Source of the DNA: Schistocerca nitens
Lineage: Eukaryota > Arthropoda > Insecta > Orthoptera > Acrididae
Length of the DNA stretch: 64,000 nt
Assembly: GCF_023898315.1 (NCBI RefSeq)
Contig: NC_064615.1
Span: forward strand, 1,188,187,413-1,188,251,412
Direction: 5' to 3'
Every line of letters starts with the position of its first letter. The first letter of the stretch is position 1. Positions 35,838 through 47,014 of this stretch are shown here, piece by piece. A program made the translations under genes and the position numbers. A model generated the notes under the pieces. It was not told where the DNA came from. It was given only the letters and a program-made list of their open reading frames with translations, and did no database searches.

Positions 35838-35862
35838 AATAAAGTTGTGTGTGTTCTTGTAT
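35838..35862 (+). terminator. Polyadenylation signal with GT-rich downstream element
   Basis: aataaa at 35838-35843 followed at once by gttgtgtgtgttcttgt, the usual GT-rich downstream element. It closes the unit that starts at the promoter-like site at 33677. Confidence 0.55.
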
Positions 35863-36132
35863 AACAAACAGTAATTGACCTTGGTCCCTTTCCACAACCT
35901 GATCTGCTCTGTCCTACGAAACTAGATTTCACTTATTAACTATCGAAACGCGTTTAAAACTTTTAAGTAACAATGCAAAGGAATTTTGTGAATTCAGATA
36001 GAGGAAACCATCCAAAATGTGATGCATTTACGTCTTACTCCCGCATCATTCGGCAACGTAGTCAGTCTGCGTCTCTCTCTAATGCAATTACTACTGGCGC
36101 GAAAAAAGTTGACACTCGGCGCGCTTGCAGAC

Positions 36133-36173
36133 GGGAGCGACTTTCAAGGTATTTCCCACTTGAAGTCGCTCCC
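36133..36173. repeat. Hairpin in the leader of the Tx1-like LINE
   Basis: gggagcgactttcaag and acttgaagtcgctccc can pair as a stem of about 14 bp with one bulge and a loop of about 9 nt. It lies about 160 bp upstream of the ORF1-like start. Confidence 0.6.
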
Positions 36174-36330
36174 ATAAAATACAGCACGAACAGCGTGCGT
36201 GTTGAAGATGCAAAGTTAGTAAGGCTTCCAGCCGTGATACAGTGCGCACGGCAGCGCTCGGCAGGCGTTGCTGTTTACCCGCTAGCGCGGCCGTACGTCG
36301 TTGTATTGACTTGCAGTACCGGTACCGACC

Positions 36331-37450
36331 CATGGCGTTCTCATATCGACAGGCTACAATCAAACTAACGTACACGAGACCGAAGGCCCACGAAACTGAA
36401 CGCTTTCTTCGAGACATCGTGCACATAGAACCGCAAGAACTGATAGGCATTCATTTGTCTGTTGTATCTAGCACATTGACGAAGCGGCCTGCGACAGACT
36501 CCTCCGACGATCTGCAAACGTCTTTCGCTTCTGCCACGCAGACAGTAATGTGAGCCTGGTAGCAGTTGACCACGCTGGTCTGGGGATGCGTACTGTGCAC
36601 ATCTTTGAACTACCGTTCCCTGTTCCCGCCAGCCTTGTCGGTGATGCGCAGCAGCCATAAGGCACTGTTATGAGCCACACAGAGGAGAAATGGAATGCAT
36701 TCGAAACGTAGCATGTCCTTAAAGGGGTACGAATTGAAGAACTTCCCGCTAACGTATGTGGAGGCGGCACGACACAATGTGACGGACGCTCACAACCTGC
36801 TACCACCTCAAGCTGCTGCGAGCTTCGTCGGAGAGTCAGCGCAGACGACGACGACGCCACCGCAGACAAACGGTGCAGACGTTCCTGCAGCCTCTGCCCA
36901 CCGTGGCCCCCAGCCGCCGTCACTGTCGGGATCGGACACAGAGATTCCCGATGACCGAGACCGAGTCGAGCCCCGCCCTCCAGTGGATGTCGAATCTCTG
37001 TCCCGCTAGCAAAAATCACCCGAACGACACAAGAAGAGGCGATTGTCAGCTGAAGGACGGGACAGGGATGTGAGAATGGCGGAAGATATCGACTCCATTG
37101 ACGTGCCAACAGTTCCAACGGCTTCCACCGGCCTCATTCACCAGAAGGCGGCTGACGATAAGGAACACTCTCCTACATCCGGTGGACCTGAAAACGAGGC
37201 GTATCGGGTCGACTCCCAACGTGTGGGATACTGTCAAAGTGGCCAGCCACCACTGACCTGCCAATCCTGTCTCGGTGATTGGGCAGCCGACGTGGAGGCC
37301 GATGATACACAGCACACATCGGTACCTCCTCCAGAGCCCACGGCTGACTTTGAGCCCAGAGGGCTCTGGCAGTCGGGGGATCATACGGTGCAGTAATGCA
37401 CGGCATGCGGCTGGATGGCTCTGTGCTGTGCGACACCATCGTGGGCTTGC
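36331..37450 (+). pseudogene. Tx1-like LINE ORF1 remnant
   Basis: The best start is the ATG at 36331 (MAFSYRQATIKLTYTRPK). The frame holds to about 36475, then a one-base shift continues as EAACDRLLRRSANVFRFCHA and MRTVHIFELPFPVPASLVGD to about 36655. Further shifted pieces follow, including a segment rich in Asp, Thr and Pro (36840-37000). ORF1 of such LINEs is an RNA-binding, gag-like protein. A CCHC knuckle may once have been near 36760, but I cannot read a complete one. Broken in at least three places. Confidence 0.6.
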
Positions 37451-37480
37451 ACCACGTCACTGCCTTCGCCACTTGATATG

Positions 37481-37766
37481 TCTCAGTTATACCGAGTGGG
37501 AACAGTCAATGTCAAGATCCATATGTTACACGACACGATCAGAGCGGCAGGAGGTCCGTCCCGAGCTGCGTTTAGACTTGTATGGCTACACCTCCTACAG
37601 CCTACCCTCTGACGGTGGCGCAGGAGGAACGGCCATCCTTCTCCGAGATGGCAGAGACGCGACGGACGTGACGTACTTGCCGAACGGGCGAGGCATCGCT
37701 CTAACACTTGGCGCAGTCCGCCTCGTTAACTTCTACGCTCGCCTCCGGCACTTCGCACTGCGGTGA
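37481..37766 (+). pseudogene. Tx1-like LINE endonuclease remnant
   Basis: The frame from 37481 begins MSQLYRVGTVNV, the first strand of an EEP endonuclease, but a deletion has removed the usual residues after it. In the next frame RQEVRPELRLDLYGYTSYS and GGAGGTAILLRD are followed by LTLGAVRLVNFYA (about 37707-37740). The EV of RQEVRP is the catalytic Glu region. The sequence stops at 37766, and the rest of the nuclease domain, including the SDH block, is lost or scrambled. Confidence 0.7.
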
Positions 37767-38773
37767 CAGGCGTGTCTTCTGTTCGGAGGAAATGTGGACC
37801 ATTACATAGTGGGCGGAGCTTTTGACAGTGCTCTGTGGCCCAAGGACCAGATTACGTCCCGTGGCAGGCTCTACAAGCAGTGGTACGTGACCTCGCGCTC
37901 CACGACCCACGGCTGTTGCATCGTGGAAACCGGCGCGGGTATACGCTCTTTACCGGCCACTGCGTCAGTCATCTGGACGGATATAAGTCTCGCGTGCGCT
38001 CTACACAGCAACCCGCGATGCAGAACTCTGGCCGACGGCCTTCGCAGATCGTCTCGCGTATACCTGCACTACCACCTTATCCCGACAACTCACAAGACGC
38101 AGCAGAGGCCCGTGCACGCTGAACGTCACCCTCCTTCGCGAGGAACCGTGTCGGCAAGCAGCTACTGACACGTGGCGTCGTTGTTTCAGACGCCTGCCCA
38201 TGTACACTTCCACGTTGCTGGGGTGGCTGGGATGTGTCTGTCAGATCTGCACTCTGCAAGACCCTGATGGCCTACAGGAATGACAGATCGAACTGGCAAA
38301 GGACAACATCGGTATTTTACTATTCAGCGCTACGTGAGCTGGCGACGCAACCGCCGTCTCCCGAACGTCAGATGTCCGTACAACTCACCAAAGCTCGTCC
38401 GCATCAGGGCAGAGCAGCTAGAAGGTGCCCGCATCGGCGCGCGAGTGCAAGACTGCATCCCCAATGAAACGGCATCACTCCAACATATTGTGCGCGAGAG
38501 GCGCCAGAGCATACGTCAGCTCCTCACGGCGGTAAACACGGAGGAGGGCGGCCGCGCAGTGGCGCAAACGGACGTAGCTGTGGGACCTCGTACATGGAAG
38601 ATCCGCGAAACGTACGTGATTATGACGTCCCTAGGGGCGTGGTAACGGATAATACTCTGCTGTTGCCCATTACATCCGTCGAGCTGACATCAGCCTCGGC
38701 ACGTGGAGCACCGAACAAATCGCTTGGGCCGGACGGTTTACCCCTGGAATTCTAGCGCACTTTTTATGACCTC
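37767..38773 (+). pseudogene. Tx1-like LINE ORF2 linker, frameshifted
   Basis: Pieces in several frames keep the order of a LINE ORF2 between endonuclease and reverse transcriptase: KTLMAYRNDRSNWQRTT (about 38260), ALRELATQPPSPERQMSVQ (about 38325), RIRAEQLEGARIGARVQD (about 38400) and ARGAPNKSLGPDGLPLEF (about 38695). The last is the start of the reverse transcriptase domain. At least five frameshifts or stops. Confidence 0.7.
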
Positions 38774-40195
38774 ATGGGCGACACGTGGCTCCAGATGTTT
38801 GAAGAACTGATCCGCCTCGATTTCACTGTCCCCACTGAATTCACAGACGGCATCTCGACCCTAGTACCGAAACCGAATGGTGGTTGTAGGTGGCAGGACT
38901 GTCGCCCACGCACACTCCTCAACAACGTCTACAAGATCTTCGCCCGCGTCCACATCGCGCGTCTTCACACCGCTATCGGGAAAGCCATCCACACTGATGA
39001 GACACGTTTAAGTGGTGTCAGCAACGTTCATACGGCGTTAGAAGCATACCGCGACGTAATTGCTTCGACGTCGGCCCTTGTCGCCTCGACTTCGACCGCG
39101 TCGAACACGGCTTCCTACGCGCAGTTTTGGAACACGTGGGCCTCTCTCCGGAGTCTGCACAGGTGGTCCTTCGACTGGTCCACGGAGCGCGCTCCCGCAT
39201 CGTGGTCAACGGTTACCAGTCTCGTTGCTGTTGGACGGTCGGGTATATTATTTGCGGCAGCGCTCGAAGCAGCTTTACACGGTCTACGGCAGCGATTAAC
39301 AGGCATTTCCGTGCGGGACGTGACCTTCCGTTGTGGTGCATTCGCCGATGACGTGTTGTTCCTGGCCAGGCAGTTGTACAGCAGTGTTCGCCGCACGGCG
39401 GCGGCTACGTACCGCCGACTCCTGCACCAGACACGTGCTCTGATGCGTCGCATGGGTATGCTCCTCAGGACACGTTGTGTCAACACCTACCTCGTCTCCA
39501 AACTGAACGCGCATGTCCTTCCCTTGCCGGTTACGATCGGCGACAGATTTCAAGCAGCATATGGACATTTCGTGAGAGCCGGCCTTGTGTTTAAAGTCCG
39601 ATACGCCACCCTGACACTGCCCCAGCGGGCGGGCGGTATCGGTTTAATTCGTGTCTATAACCGTGCGCGTTCGCTTTATCTCAACACTATGCGTCGCACG
39701 TGGAGCTCTGCCCACGCTGATCTGACGGGAATCCTGATAGCGGAAGTGGCACCACACTCTCTGCATCCCCCGGTTTCTGTAGGACACATTTCACCGCCAC
39801 TCGCCCACATCAGAGAGTTCTCGATTGACCTCAGCTACTTACGGTCAGACCTTCCGACGACACGGATGCCCAGCACGCAACACTATTATCGCTTCTGTCA
39901 ACAGCAGCGACCTATCAATACGGTCGCAGACAGACATCCTGAAGTTTCCTGGAACACGGTGTGGCGAGCAGTGTACACACCTTTTCTACCTACGACTGTG
40001 CGTTCGTTGTGGTACTTGGTTGTGAACGGGAAGTTCGCTACTCGTCAGAGGCTACGCTCCGTTCATCTGACGGACGACCCCTTGTGTCTCGGATGCACAC
40101 CGCGTGCCTTGTGCCGCGACCAGCGAGTGCTGGCTACTCACGCAGCGCATGCTGGCATTGCTCTTGCGGCGATTGCCGGAGTCTATCTCCCCTGA
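38774..40195 (+). pseudogene. Tx1-like LINE reverse transcriptase, long open frame
   Basis: An open frame of 473 codons that includes most of the reverse transcriptase. It starts MGDTWLQMFEELIRLDFTVP, continues with ISTLVPKPNGG and DCRPRTLLNNVYKIFAR, and has FRCGAFADDVLFLARQ with the catalytic Asp-Asp (about 39331-39378). Around 39060-39230 the expected motif A region is out of frame: the neighbouring frame carries the LVHGARSRIVVNGYQSR segment instead. A compensating pair of frameshifts therefore keeps the frame open but destroys the domain. The C-terminal half (39480-40195) is Arg-rich, with LPQRAGGIGL. It is more open than its age suggests because of GC content. Inactive by the motif A loss. 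Confidence 0.75.
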
Positions 40196-40570
40196 TGATA
40201 TATTGCGCCCCGACGGCTTATATTTTCCATCGACCAGGACGAACGCCGTTAACTGGCTAAAAGGTATGGCCCATTTACTACATATTTTACGATGCTCACA
40301 AAGGCACACTCGACTTTTGGTGCCTACTCATGACGACACATGCAGCTTTTAGCCGCCACCCGAAGTACAGAACCCGTTTCGCAAATTATTTAGGTTCATT
40401 ATTTGCGGATCCTCCTGCTCAACGGGGTGTACCGGGTATGAGACGCTGAAATTAAGAAGAATCCTCGAGCGTATTGATCCTCTACGCGCGGAACAGCTCC
40501 CAACAGACGAGAAGACGACTCGGACGCCCGGCTACGATAGTTGTACGATGTTTTCTTTTAATGAAACATA

Positions 40571-40826
40571 AATAAATCCATAAACACAATTTACAAAAAT
40601 AAAAACAACAAAAAATTATAAAAATTGAACAAATAAATAACTAAAACAGACAATCCCTCTATATCCTCTCCCTGAGCCTTCGATCCTGGAACACGTTGCT
40701 TGGGGATGCAGGCGGGATGGCCAGGCTCCGGGTTCGAACCCTGCCCTACCCGTCCTCCTGCTCCTGATAACTGCCGTGCCAAAGGGCATAGGTTCGTATA
40801 CAGCTGGATACGAAAATATTTTTTTT
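40571..40826. other. A-rich LINE tail and B-box-like patch
   Basis: After the A-rich tail (to about 40640) there is a short stretch with gggttcgaaccctgcc near 40730, a B-box-like sequence without a visible A box. It may be a fragment of another tRNA-derived repeat. Confidence 0.35.
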
Positions 40827-41032
40827 CAAATGGCTCTGAGCACTATGGGACTTAACATCTATGGTCATCAGTCCCCTAGAACTTAGAACTACTTAAACCT
40901 AACTAACCTAAGGACATCACACAACACCCAGCCATCACGAGGCAGAGAAAATCCCTGACCCTGCCGGGAATCGAACCCGGGAACCCGGGCGTGGGAAGCG
41001 AGAACGCTACCGCACGACCACGAGATGCGGGC
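40827..41032 (-). mobile_element. SINE-A tail with a different tRNA-like head
   Basis: The tail half (40827-40923) is the standard SINE-A tail. The head half (about 40930-41032, minus strand) differs: it reads GGGTTCGATTCCCGGCAGGG around the B box and begins gcccgcatctcgtggtcg. A likely T-rich duplication tattttttt at 40817-40825 and 41033-41041 suggests it moved as one unit. This is a chimeric or sister SINE subfamily. Confidence 0.8.
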
Positions 41033-41041
41033 TATTTTTTT

Positions 41042-42006
41042 CTTTTTTTTTTCCTCCTCTTCGTGTTTGAAACACATTCTGAAACTTCCTTAATCGTCAA
41101 AGCTAAGCAGTTTTCTGAAATATTCGTTGTAATTTACACGTAAGAGCGCACTTTCTCAGTAACGAATAACCGATTTCGAGATTTTCATATGTTTAAGAAA
41201 TGAAAGATGAAATTATTGTGCGTGAAACGTCAGTGGCATTTATACTACTTCTTGTCACAAATAATTCACCATTTTTTCAGAATACGTAGCACAACGTAAA
41301 TTACTGCGAATGAAACCAGCAGCAATCGTCTTTATAGTCTAGCCCGTCACAAGTATTTACCTGCGATCTAATCCTTCACAACAGTAGACAGAGGTGAAAG
41401 GTTCTCGCCACAATACTTTCAGACTATACCACCACATATGAAACATTTTGATTCGTTAGAGTGTGTGTGCCATCGTGTTCGTGTTTCGTGTTCGCCGTCA
41501 CGCTGCAACGTTCACCTGTGCCGTCCAAGTCGTCAGTGTTTGTGCGCCGTGCCGACAGTTTTTCGTGTGTCTCTCGTCGAGTGTGAACGGCTGCGTGTTT
41601 TTTGTATTCTGTGTCTACAGTTCTTGCCCACCATTTTGTTCAGTCTATGCGTCTTCTTCATATTTTTCTCTGTCAATGCTGAGGCTGAAGGGCAGCGTAG
41701 GATGCTGCTGCCAGCCCGCCAGATGTACAGGTCTTTAAAATAACAATAAAGGGAAAAAAAATAAAAAATAAAAGATTCATCAGGTGCAGGTTATTACTTC
41801 AACGAACTTCTACAGCTGCACTCGCCACACGCTCTCGAAAAGGAGATTTCTTAAATTTTGTTTTTATGAACCAAATGGTTGATGTATCGTATAGGGAAGT
41901 AGGCTACTTCATCATTGGATATCATGGAGCGAGCTGCAACCACATTCTATGCATCTTTTTATTCTTGTACAATCTCTTAAATAATTTTTCGGGTTCGTTG
42001 AGATGT
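41042..42006. other. Unassigned intergenic DNA
   Basis: AT-rich. A 101-codon frame at 41438-41743 and an overlapping 91-codon frame share a Cys/Val/Phe-rich composition without a recognisable domain. No gene is called. Confidence 0.4.
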
Positions 42007-42150
42007 GTTCCGTCTATGCAACTAATTGAAGGGCAGTTTATTTCCATACGCGTTTCGCTTCTTTTATTTGTGAAGCATCATCACGAATAAAGGAAGCGAA
42101 ACGCCTATGGCAATAAACAACCTGCCTTCAATTAGTTGCATAGACGGAAC
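42007..42150. repeat. Compact near-perfect hairpin (MITE-like)
   Basis: Arms 42007-42069 and about 42086-42150 pair almost completely: gttccgtctatgcaactaat pairs with attagttgcatagacggaac. The loop gtgaagcatcatcac is itself a small stem. The 144-bp unit resembles a short foldback element; no target duplication is evident. Confidence 0.88.
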
Positions 42151-42701
42151 GTACCTCCATTAATTTTGAAGCAACTAAGGAACCACGGAAAACAGAAAAA
42201 AATGATAACTTTTTCGGGTGTTTCTATAGATATATTTGTACAATGTGGTACTACACTCCATTCCTAATTTATATTCCGAAACGTAAAATCCAAAACGAGA
42301 CGTCGATGTGAATGAGAATAAAATGACACAATGTGATATTTACGACACTTTCCAGAACACAGTCAATATTATATCGATAACATACATTCACGGAAGCCGG
42401 TGGTCGGCGAAATTTGAAAAGTATTACGTACACTAACCACACTTTTCGGTATAGTGAAGAATGGTATGCCTGTTTCGGCTGCTAGCCGCTGAGGCAGATT
42501 GCTTTTCACTGGTTGGCGCGAGGAGAACTGACAACAGCGTTTCGATTCGCTAGGACCGTTCGGCATCGCTTTCAAAATGCATACTGAATAATGTTGGGGC
42601 TCTGTTTCGAAAACAAGACCGTTCCGTGCGCTCGCGTACCGAAACGATCGGCAAAATGGCGGACAGACACAGAACAGGGCCCCTGGCCGGTGCGGGCGGT
42701 T
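42151..42701. other. Unassigned intergenic DNA
   Basis: No open frame with a recognisable domain and no repeat seen within the window. Confidence 0.4.
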
Positions 42702-42900
42702 GCAATGGCTCTGAGCACTATCGGACTAAACTGCTCAACTGCTGAGGTCATCAGTCCCCTAGAACTTACAACTACTTTAACCTAACTAACGTAAGGACGT
42801 CACACACAGCCATGCCCGGGGCAGGATACGAACCTGCGACCGTAGTGGTCGCGCGGTTCCAGACTGTAGCGCCTAGAACCACTCGGCCACTCCGGCCGGC
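42702..42900 (-). mobile_element. SINE-A, diverged copy
   Basis: Minus-strand copy with head at the right (ggatacgaacctgcgaccg, one change in the B box) and tail at the left. It has a local insertion (aactgctcaactgctgagg) in the tail. I could not find a clean target duplication. Confidence 0.88.
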
Positions 42901-43045
42901 GACGGTGAATGGCGAGCGCCTCGCGATCGCTAGTTTGCGTAATCGGTACGATTGTTTTTACCCGGCTATGTTTAGTTGAACATTGTGTGGAGGAGGGTGT
43001 TTGTGCTCTCAAATGTTGGTGCATAAAATAGCTCAGATATGTTTA

Positions 43046-44660
43046 GTGCTACGATCCATTTGTGGGGGAAATTTCATTACTTGATTTGCATAATGTTTGT
43101 CTGTGATACTCAAAGGTTGACAATATGTTTTATTGCGAAGAAGGATCATCGTAAGGTGGAGGTGAGTGTTTCAAACCATCTGTTTGACTGCTGCAAATTG
43201 TTAAACAATTAATTTGAAAGGGTAGTGCAAATGGCTTATTTCACTCTATTTTCGATATAGAAATTGCATCAACTTTCCCTTTGTCTCTAGCATTAGCCAA
43301 TAGGAACACTATATTCTGTGGACAGAAACAAACCCCTGTCTGCATGTTTCGGGACGTTGGTTCACACGGACAATCAGGGAGTGGCCTCTTGAGAGAGAAA
43401 GAGACAGGAAGCGTGTGTGGAACATCCCAGTCAACAGAATGCCGAAACGTGATGCTTTGACTGGGGGCCGACGTGCACTCCGTGGTCGGTGGTACTTAGT
43501 AATGTGATCTGCAATTAGTACACTCGGCGGTTTTGACCTTCGTGCAAGTGCCCTGACAATGGACACACGCACTGGAGACCCCAAACGGTGGCTGCGATAC
43601 CGCAATTAATTTCATTCGCGATCTGTAGGCTCCTTTTGCAGAATTTAACTGTCAGTGCAATATGACTGCTGTATGTTTCTCGATCTTTACAAAGTAGATC
43701 GTCACTGACATTCTAGTAATTTGTCCACATGCAGAAAGTGGCGGTGGATTTATAAATGTGTCATGAACTTTTAGATATGTAATTGTTCTGATCATGAAGT
43801 TTTACATATGTAATTGTTCTGATATTACCGTCTGTACTTAGACATCAGTGTAATTCGAAAAGTGAGGAAAATAAAAAAATTAGAGCCTTAACATCCCTGA
43901 CTCCGGCAGCAAATACAGACTGAGTCTACTCAGCATTTCCATGAGCGATCAGAACAAAAAAGAGAGGCAACTGTTTACATATTCCATAGTGCAATCGATT
44001 TTGTGACAAATTCTTTAAATAAACTATATTCCATACACCACCTTGTATTCTGTAAAATGTTTAAATCAACATTATTCCATACACTGCAGTCAATTTCCCG
44101 ACAAATTCTTTAACTAAATAAATAAACTATATTCTAATGACTGCTTTGCATGACATAAATTGTTTAAATAAATAATATTCCAGACACTGTCTAAACTGCT
44201 TAAATAATATTCCATACACTGTAATTGATTTTCCGCCAAATGGCCAATCGACTGGGTCTTTCTCCTGCCAATTTCCAGGTGGGGGAGAGCTAGGAGGTTT
44301 CCCAGAAGAGGGTAGTTGATTGATCCATTTAATTAACTAATTAAACTGATATCAAAAGTGTGCTTGTATCGGTGAGGGGAGTTGCCAAAGGGATGGGGAA
44401 GAGGTGGGGGAGGAGATGGAAGGGAACATGTGAGCGCTTCTTGGAAAACCACCTAAGTGAACAACAGGTTAAGGACCGGTGAATCAAAAGCAACGACGAT
44501 CCCTGGGGCGTCATAGTCCTCTAAGCAGAACAGTAGATTAGGGACCTCTCACTCAAAGAACAGTACACTTGCCTTTTAATGTATACCTGCCCCCGAATGT
44601 AGGCAACCGGTACTAACAAATTACACCGACGCCACGCTTCTCCCCCTACTTCTGTGCAGG
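43046..44660 (-). repeat. Non-coding repeat family R, copy 3
   Basis: Reverse complement of copy 1 over nearly its full length, from gtgctacgatcc (43046) to ccctacttctgtg (about 44655). It lacks the GC-rich central part with the G run and has a tandem duplication of atgtaattgttctgat near 43778-43823. The best copy for defining the family ends. Confidence 0.82.
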
Positions 44661-44705
44661 TTTCGCTGTACACGATTGATCTGACTATACGAATGGTTTC
44701 AGTCA

Positions 44706-44912
44706 AATGGTTCAAAATGGCTCAAATGGCTCTGAGCACTATGGGACTTCACATCAGTGGTCTTCAGTCACCTAGAACTTGGAACTACTTAAACCTAACT
44801 AACGTAAGGACATCACACACATCCATGCCCGAGGCAGGATTCGAACCTGCGATCGTAGCAGCAGCGAGGTTCCGGACTGAAGCGCCTAGAACAGCTCGGC
44901 CACACGGCCGAC
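44706..44912 (-). mobile_element. SINE-A
   Basis: Minus-strand copy with a diverged head. An 8-bp duplication ttcagtca lies at 44698-44705 and 44913-44920. It sits just outside the end of R copy 3. Confidence 0.88.
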
Positions 44913-45291
44913 TTCAGTCAGTACTACGGAAATCGAATACAGGATTCCAATAGGATTGCGCAAGTGAGATCACAATGTACAGTGCCGAGCAGCGGGAATA
45001 AACTTTACAGGATTAAACTTGCAGGTGTTCCGCACGCACAGCAGACGTAAATGTACCTTTGGCAACGGCTCGCCACGCTGGAGGCGGATCCCAGCCGACG
45101 TAGTGCCTACATCTGCCGGCGACGCGCACGCTCACTGAAGCGCGAGACGATGGGCCGACAAACATTAGCAGCTGTTCCTGCACGCAGTTCGCACACCAGT
45201 CAAATTCGAGACATATTCCCAATCGCTTACCACGCGTCGTTTGTCAAATTAGTCACAATGCAGCCAACACCTGTCCGATTAGGAACAGAAA

Positions 45292-45541
45292 ATTAAATCA
45301 GCGTACGGCGCTGGGGGCCGGGAGTACCCCATTCGGGAAAGTTCGGCCGCCGAGGGCAAGGACTTATTGCATTCGACGCCACATTGGGCGACTTGCGTGT
45401 CGGAGATGGGGATGAAATGATGATGAGGCCAACACAACACCCAGTCCGTGAGGGGAGAATATCTGCTCCAGCCAGGAATCGAACTCGGGCCGCTTGGCGT
45501 GGCATTCCGCCGCGCTGACCACTCACCTAACGGGGGCGGAC
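45292..45541 (-). mobile_element. SINE-C, third tRNA-derived SINE family
   Basis: Read on the minus strand, the head has A box gttaggtgagtgg and B box agttcgattcc (seen here as ggaatcgaact). It is followed by a unique tail with tcatcatcatttcatcccc. A 12-bp perfect duplication taggaacagaaa flanks it (45280-45291 and 45542-45553). Confidence 0.9.
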
Positions 45542-45553
45542 TAGGAACAGAAA

Positions 45554-47014
45554 TAAACGCTACACTCGTCGCGAAACGACGGAGACGTCAGCTTGCCGGT
45601 CTCCACGGGAAAGGCCACTCGCTACAGCTGGCAGAAAGGAAGAATTCTATGCAAAGCTTCCAACATTCGGCAAATGACTAACAACTGGACAAGATATCTG
45701 AAGGACTCGAGCTACTCGGAAGAATAGTAAACAGTACGGAACTGCATTGTACCGCCCGCGAAGGCGCGATGGAAAGATCGCCACATCGACACCTAAGTAC
45801 ACGGTTAACGACGTTGCGCACTCCTGCAGGTTGCTGGCCACTGGAAGCACCAGGCTGCGACGAACGGTAGGTGGCGGGGTTCTTAAAATCCGCGCGAGGC
45901 AGAAAATGGCATTTGTTTCAATACGTCCGACTTTCTGTTAGGACTCAATATTTTTCAACTATTCTGCGTATCCTGATAGAAAATATACCGACAATGACAT
46001 ATGCCAAATTACTTTATTAGGGATTCAACACGATAGCTCGGATTTCCCGCCGATAACCAATGTTTCGACTGCAAGAGGGTCCTCGCACCTAGTGCAGCGC
46101 TTATAGGTAGCGCGTGATGAGGATACAAAAATGATTTCTCAAAGAGGAAAGTGTGAGGAATAAAGCTGTGTCATTAGATTTATCATTGGTTTACATTAAA
46201 CTCGAAAATGTCACGAAAGTCACCTGCTTCTAACGCGTGTAACAAGTGTTACGCGAACAGCGTGACTACGACGCGGAACTGTCGCCGATGTGCAGTTGAA
46301 AGGGGGTAGCCCTCGTCGGAGTGAGGAGATACGAAAGTAAACAGGCTGGGTTGGTACAGTGGAAGACACGTGACTCGCCCTGCCGGCGTAATGGCCGCTC
46401 TGAATGCTCGCAGTCACGGAAGACGGCACAAATCACCCCACTCTCACGTCGTTAGCAGCGTCCACGCGAGCCGACGCGAATGTTTTGTGTCGTAGCGTGA
46501 GACAAGCACAACAGGTCGAATGTCCGCGGTTGTTAGTCTGTCCGATATTCTTTGAAACCTCTCGAGGTTTTGTACTGTGCTACACAGAAGCGCCTTAATC
46601 AAATTTTGAACCCTATGCCGATGAATTCACACCACGGACTACACGGTTTGGCGATCGCCTGTGACGATCTCAAACCGTGATAAACGAACCGTTGCGAGTG
46701 TTCTGCATCACGAGTCGTCGTAGCTAGTAAAAGAGTGTAAGTTGTGTGGGTCCCGCAAATACCCGAGTCGTGTTGCACGCAAACTCTGTGGGTTATTATT
46801 TATTAGTTGTTCCACTTGAGCGAACATTTGGATTTCTGTACTTGTGTCAGTTCACCGAACAACGTCGGGCCGGCGTAGCAGCAAATAAAAACAAATGGTC
46901 GTCCGCCGACAGCAGGCAGAGGGTCGGCGACGCGGCGCGTTCCCGCTGCAGAGTAGCTGCCTCCACTACTGTACAGCTGCACTGCTGGTGACTGACGGCT
47001 GGAGACAGCGTCTG
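45554..47014. other. Unassigned intergenic DNA
   Basis: No recognisable gene. A small hairpin with arms cacggtttg and caaaccgtg lies near 46640-46680. Short open frames carry no domain. Confidence 0.4.

Larger units (their letters stand above)
33707..35862 (+). other. Non-coding transcription-unit-like element (possible long LTR or retro-element leader)
   Basis: From the initiator to the polyadenylation signal there are about 2.15 kb with no plausible protein. The first 0.8 kb is GC-rich and contains a 295-bp tandem duplication. The last 0.7 kb is T-rich and contains ten spaced 12-mers. The layout (TATA, initiator, long body, AATAAA, GT-rich tract) fits the R region of an unusually long solo LTR or a non-coding RNA gene. 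I found no second copy in this window to choose between them. Confidence 0.4.
36331..40570 (+). mobile_element. Tx1/L1-like non-LTR retrotransposon, decayed but near full length
   Basis: A plus-strand element with an ORF1 remnant, an endonuclease, a linker and a reverse transcriptase in the expected order, ending in an A-rich stretch (about 40558-40640). Both ORFs are frameshifted. The clade is inferred from the phrase 'DCRPRTLLNNVYKIFAR' and the FRCGAFADDV box, which fit Tx1/L1-type enzymes better than RTE or jockey. No target duplication was identified. Confidence 0.72.

Noticed and set aside
36468-37118. 216-codon minus-strand frame
   Set aside because: It is antisense to the LINE ORF1 remnant and shows no independent motif.
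40700-40760. gggttcgaaccctgcc B-box-like patch after the Tx1-like LINE
   Set aside because: No A box, no duplication and no tail; not enough to call a SINE or tRNA.
41438-41743. Two overlapping frames of 101 and 91 codons, hydrophobic and Cys-rich
   Set aside because: Overlapping same-strand frames without a signal peptide that fits, domain or splice context.
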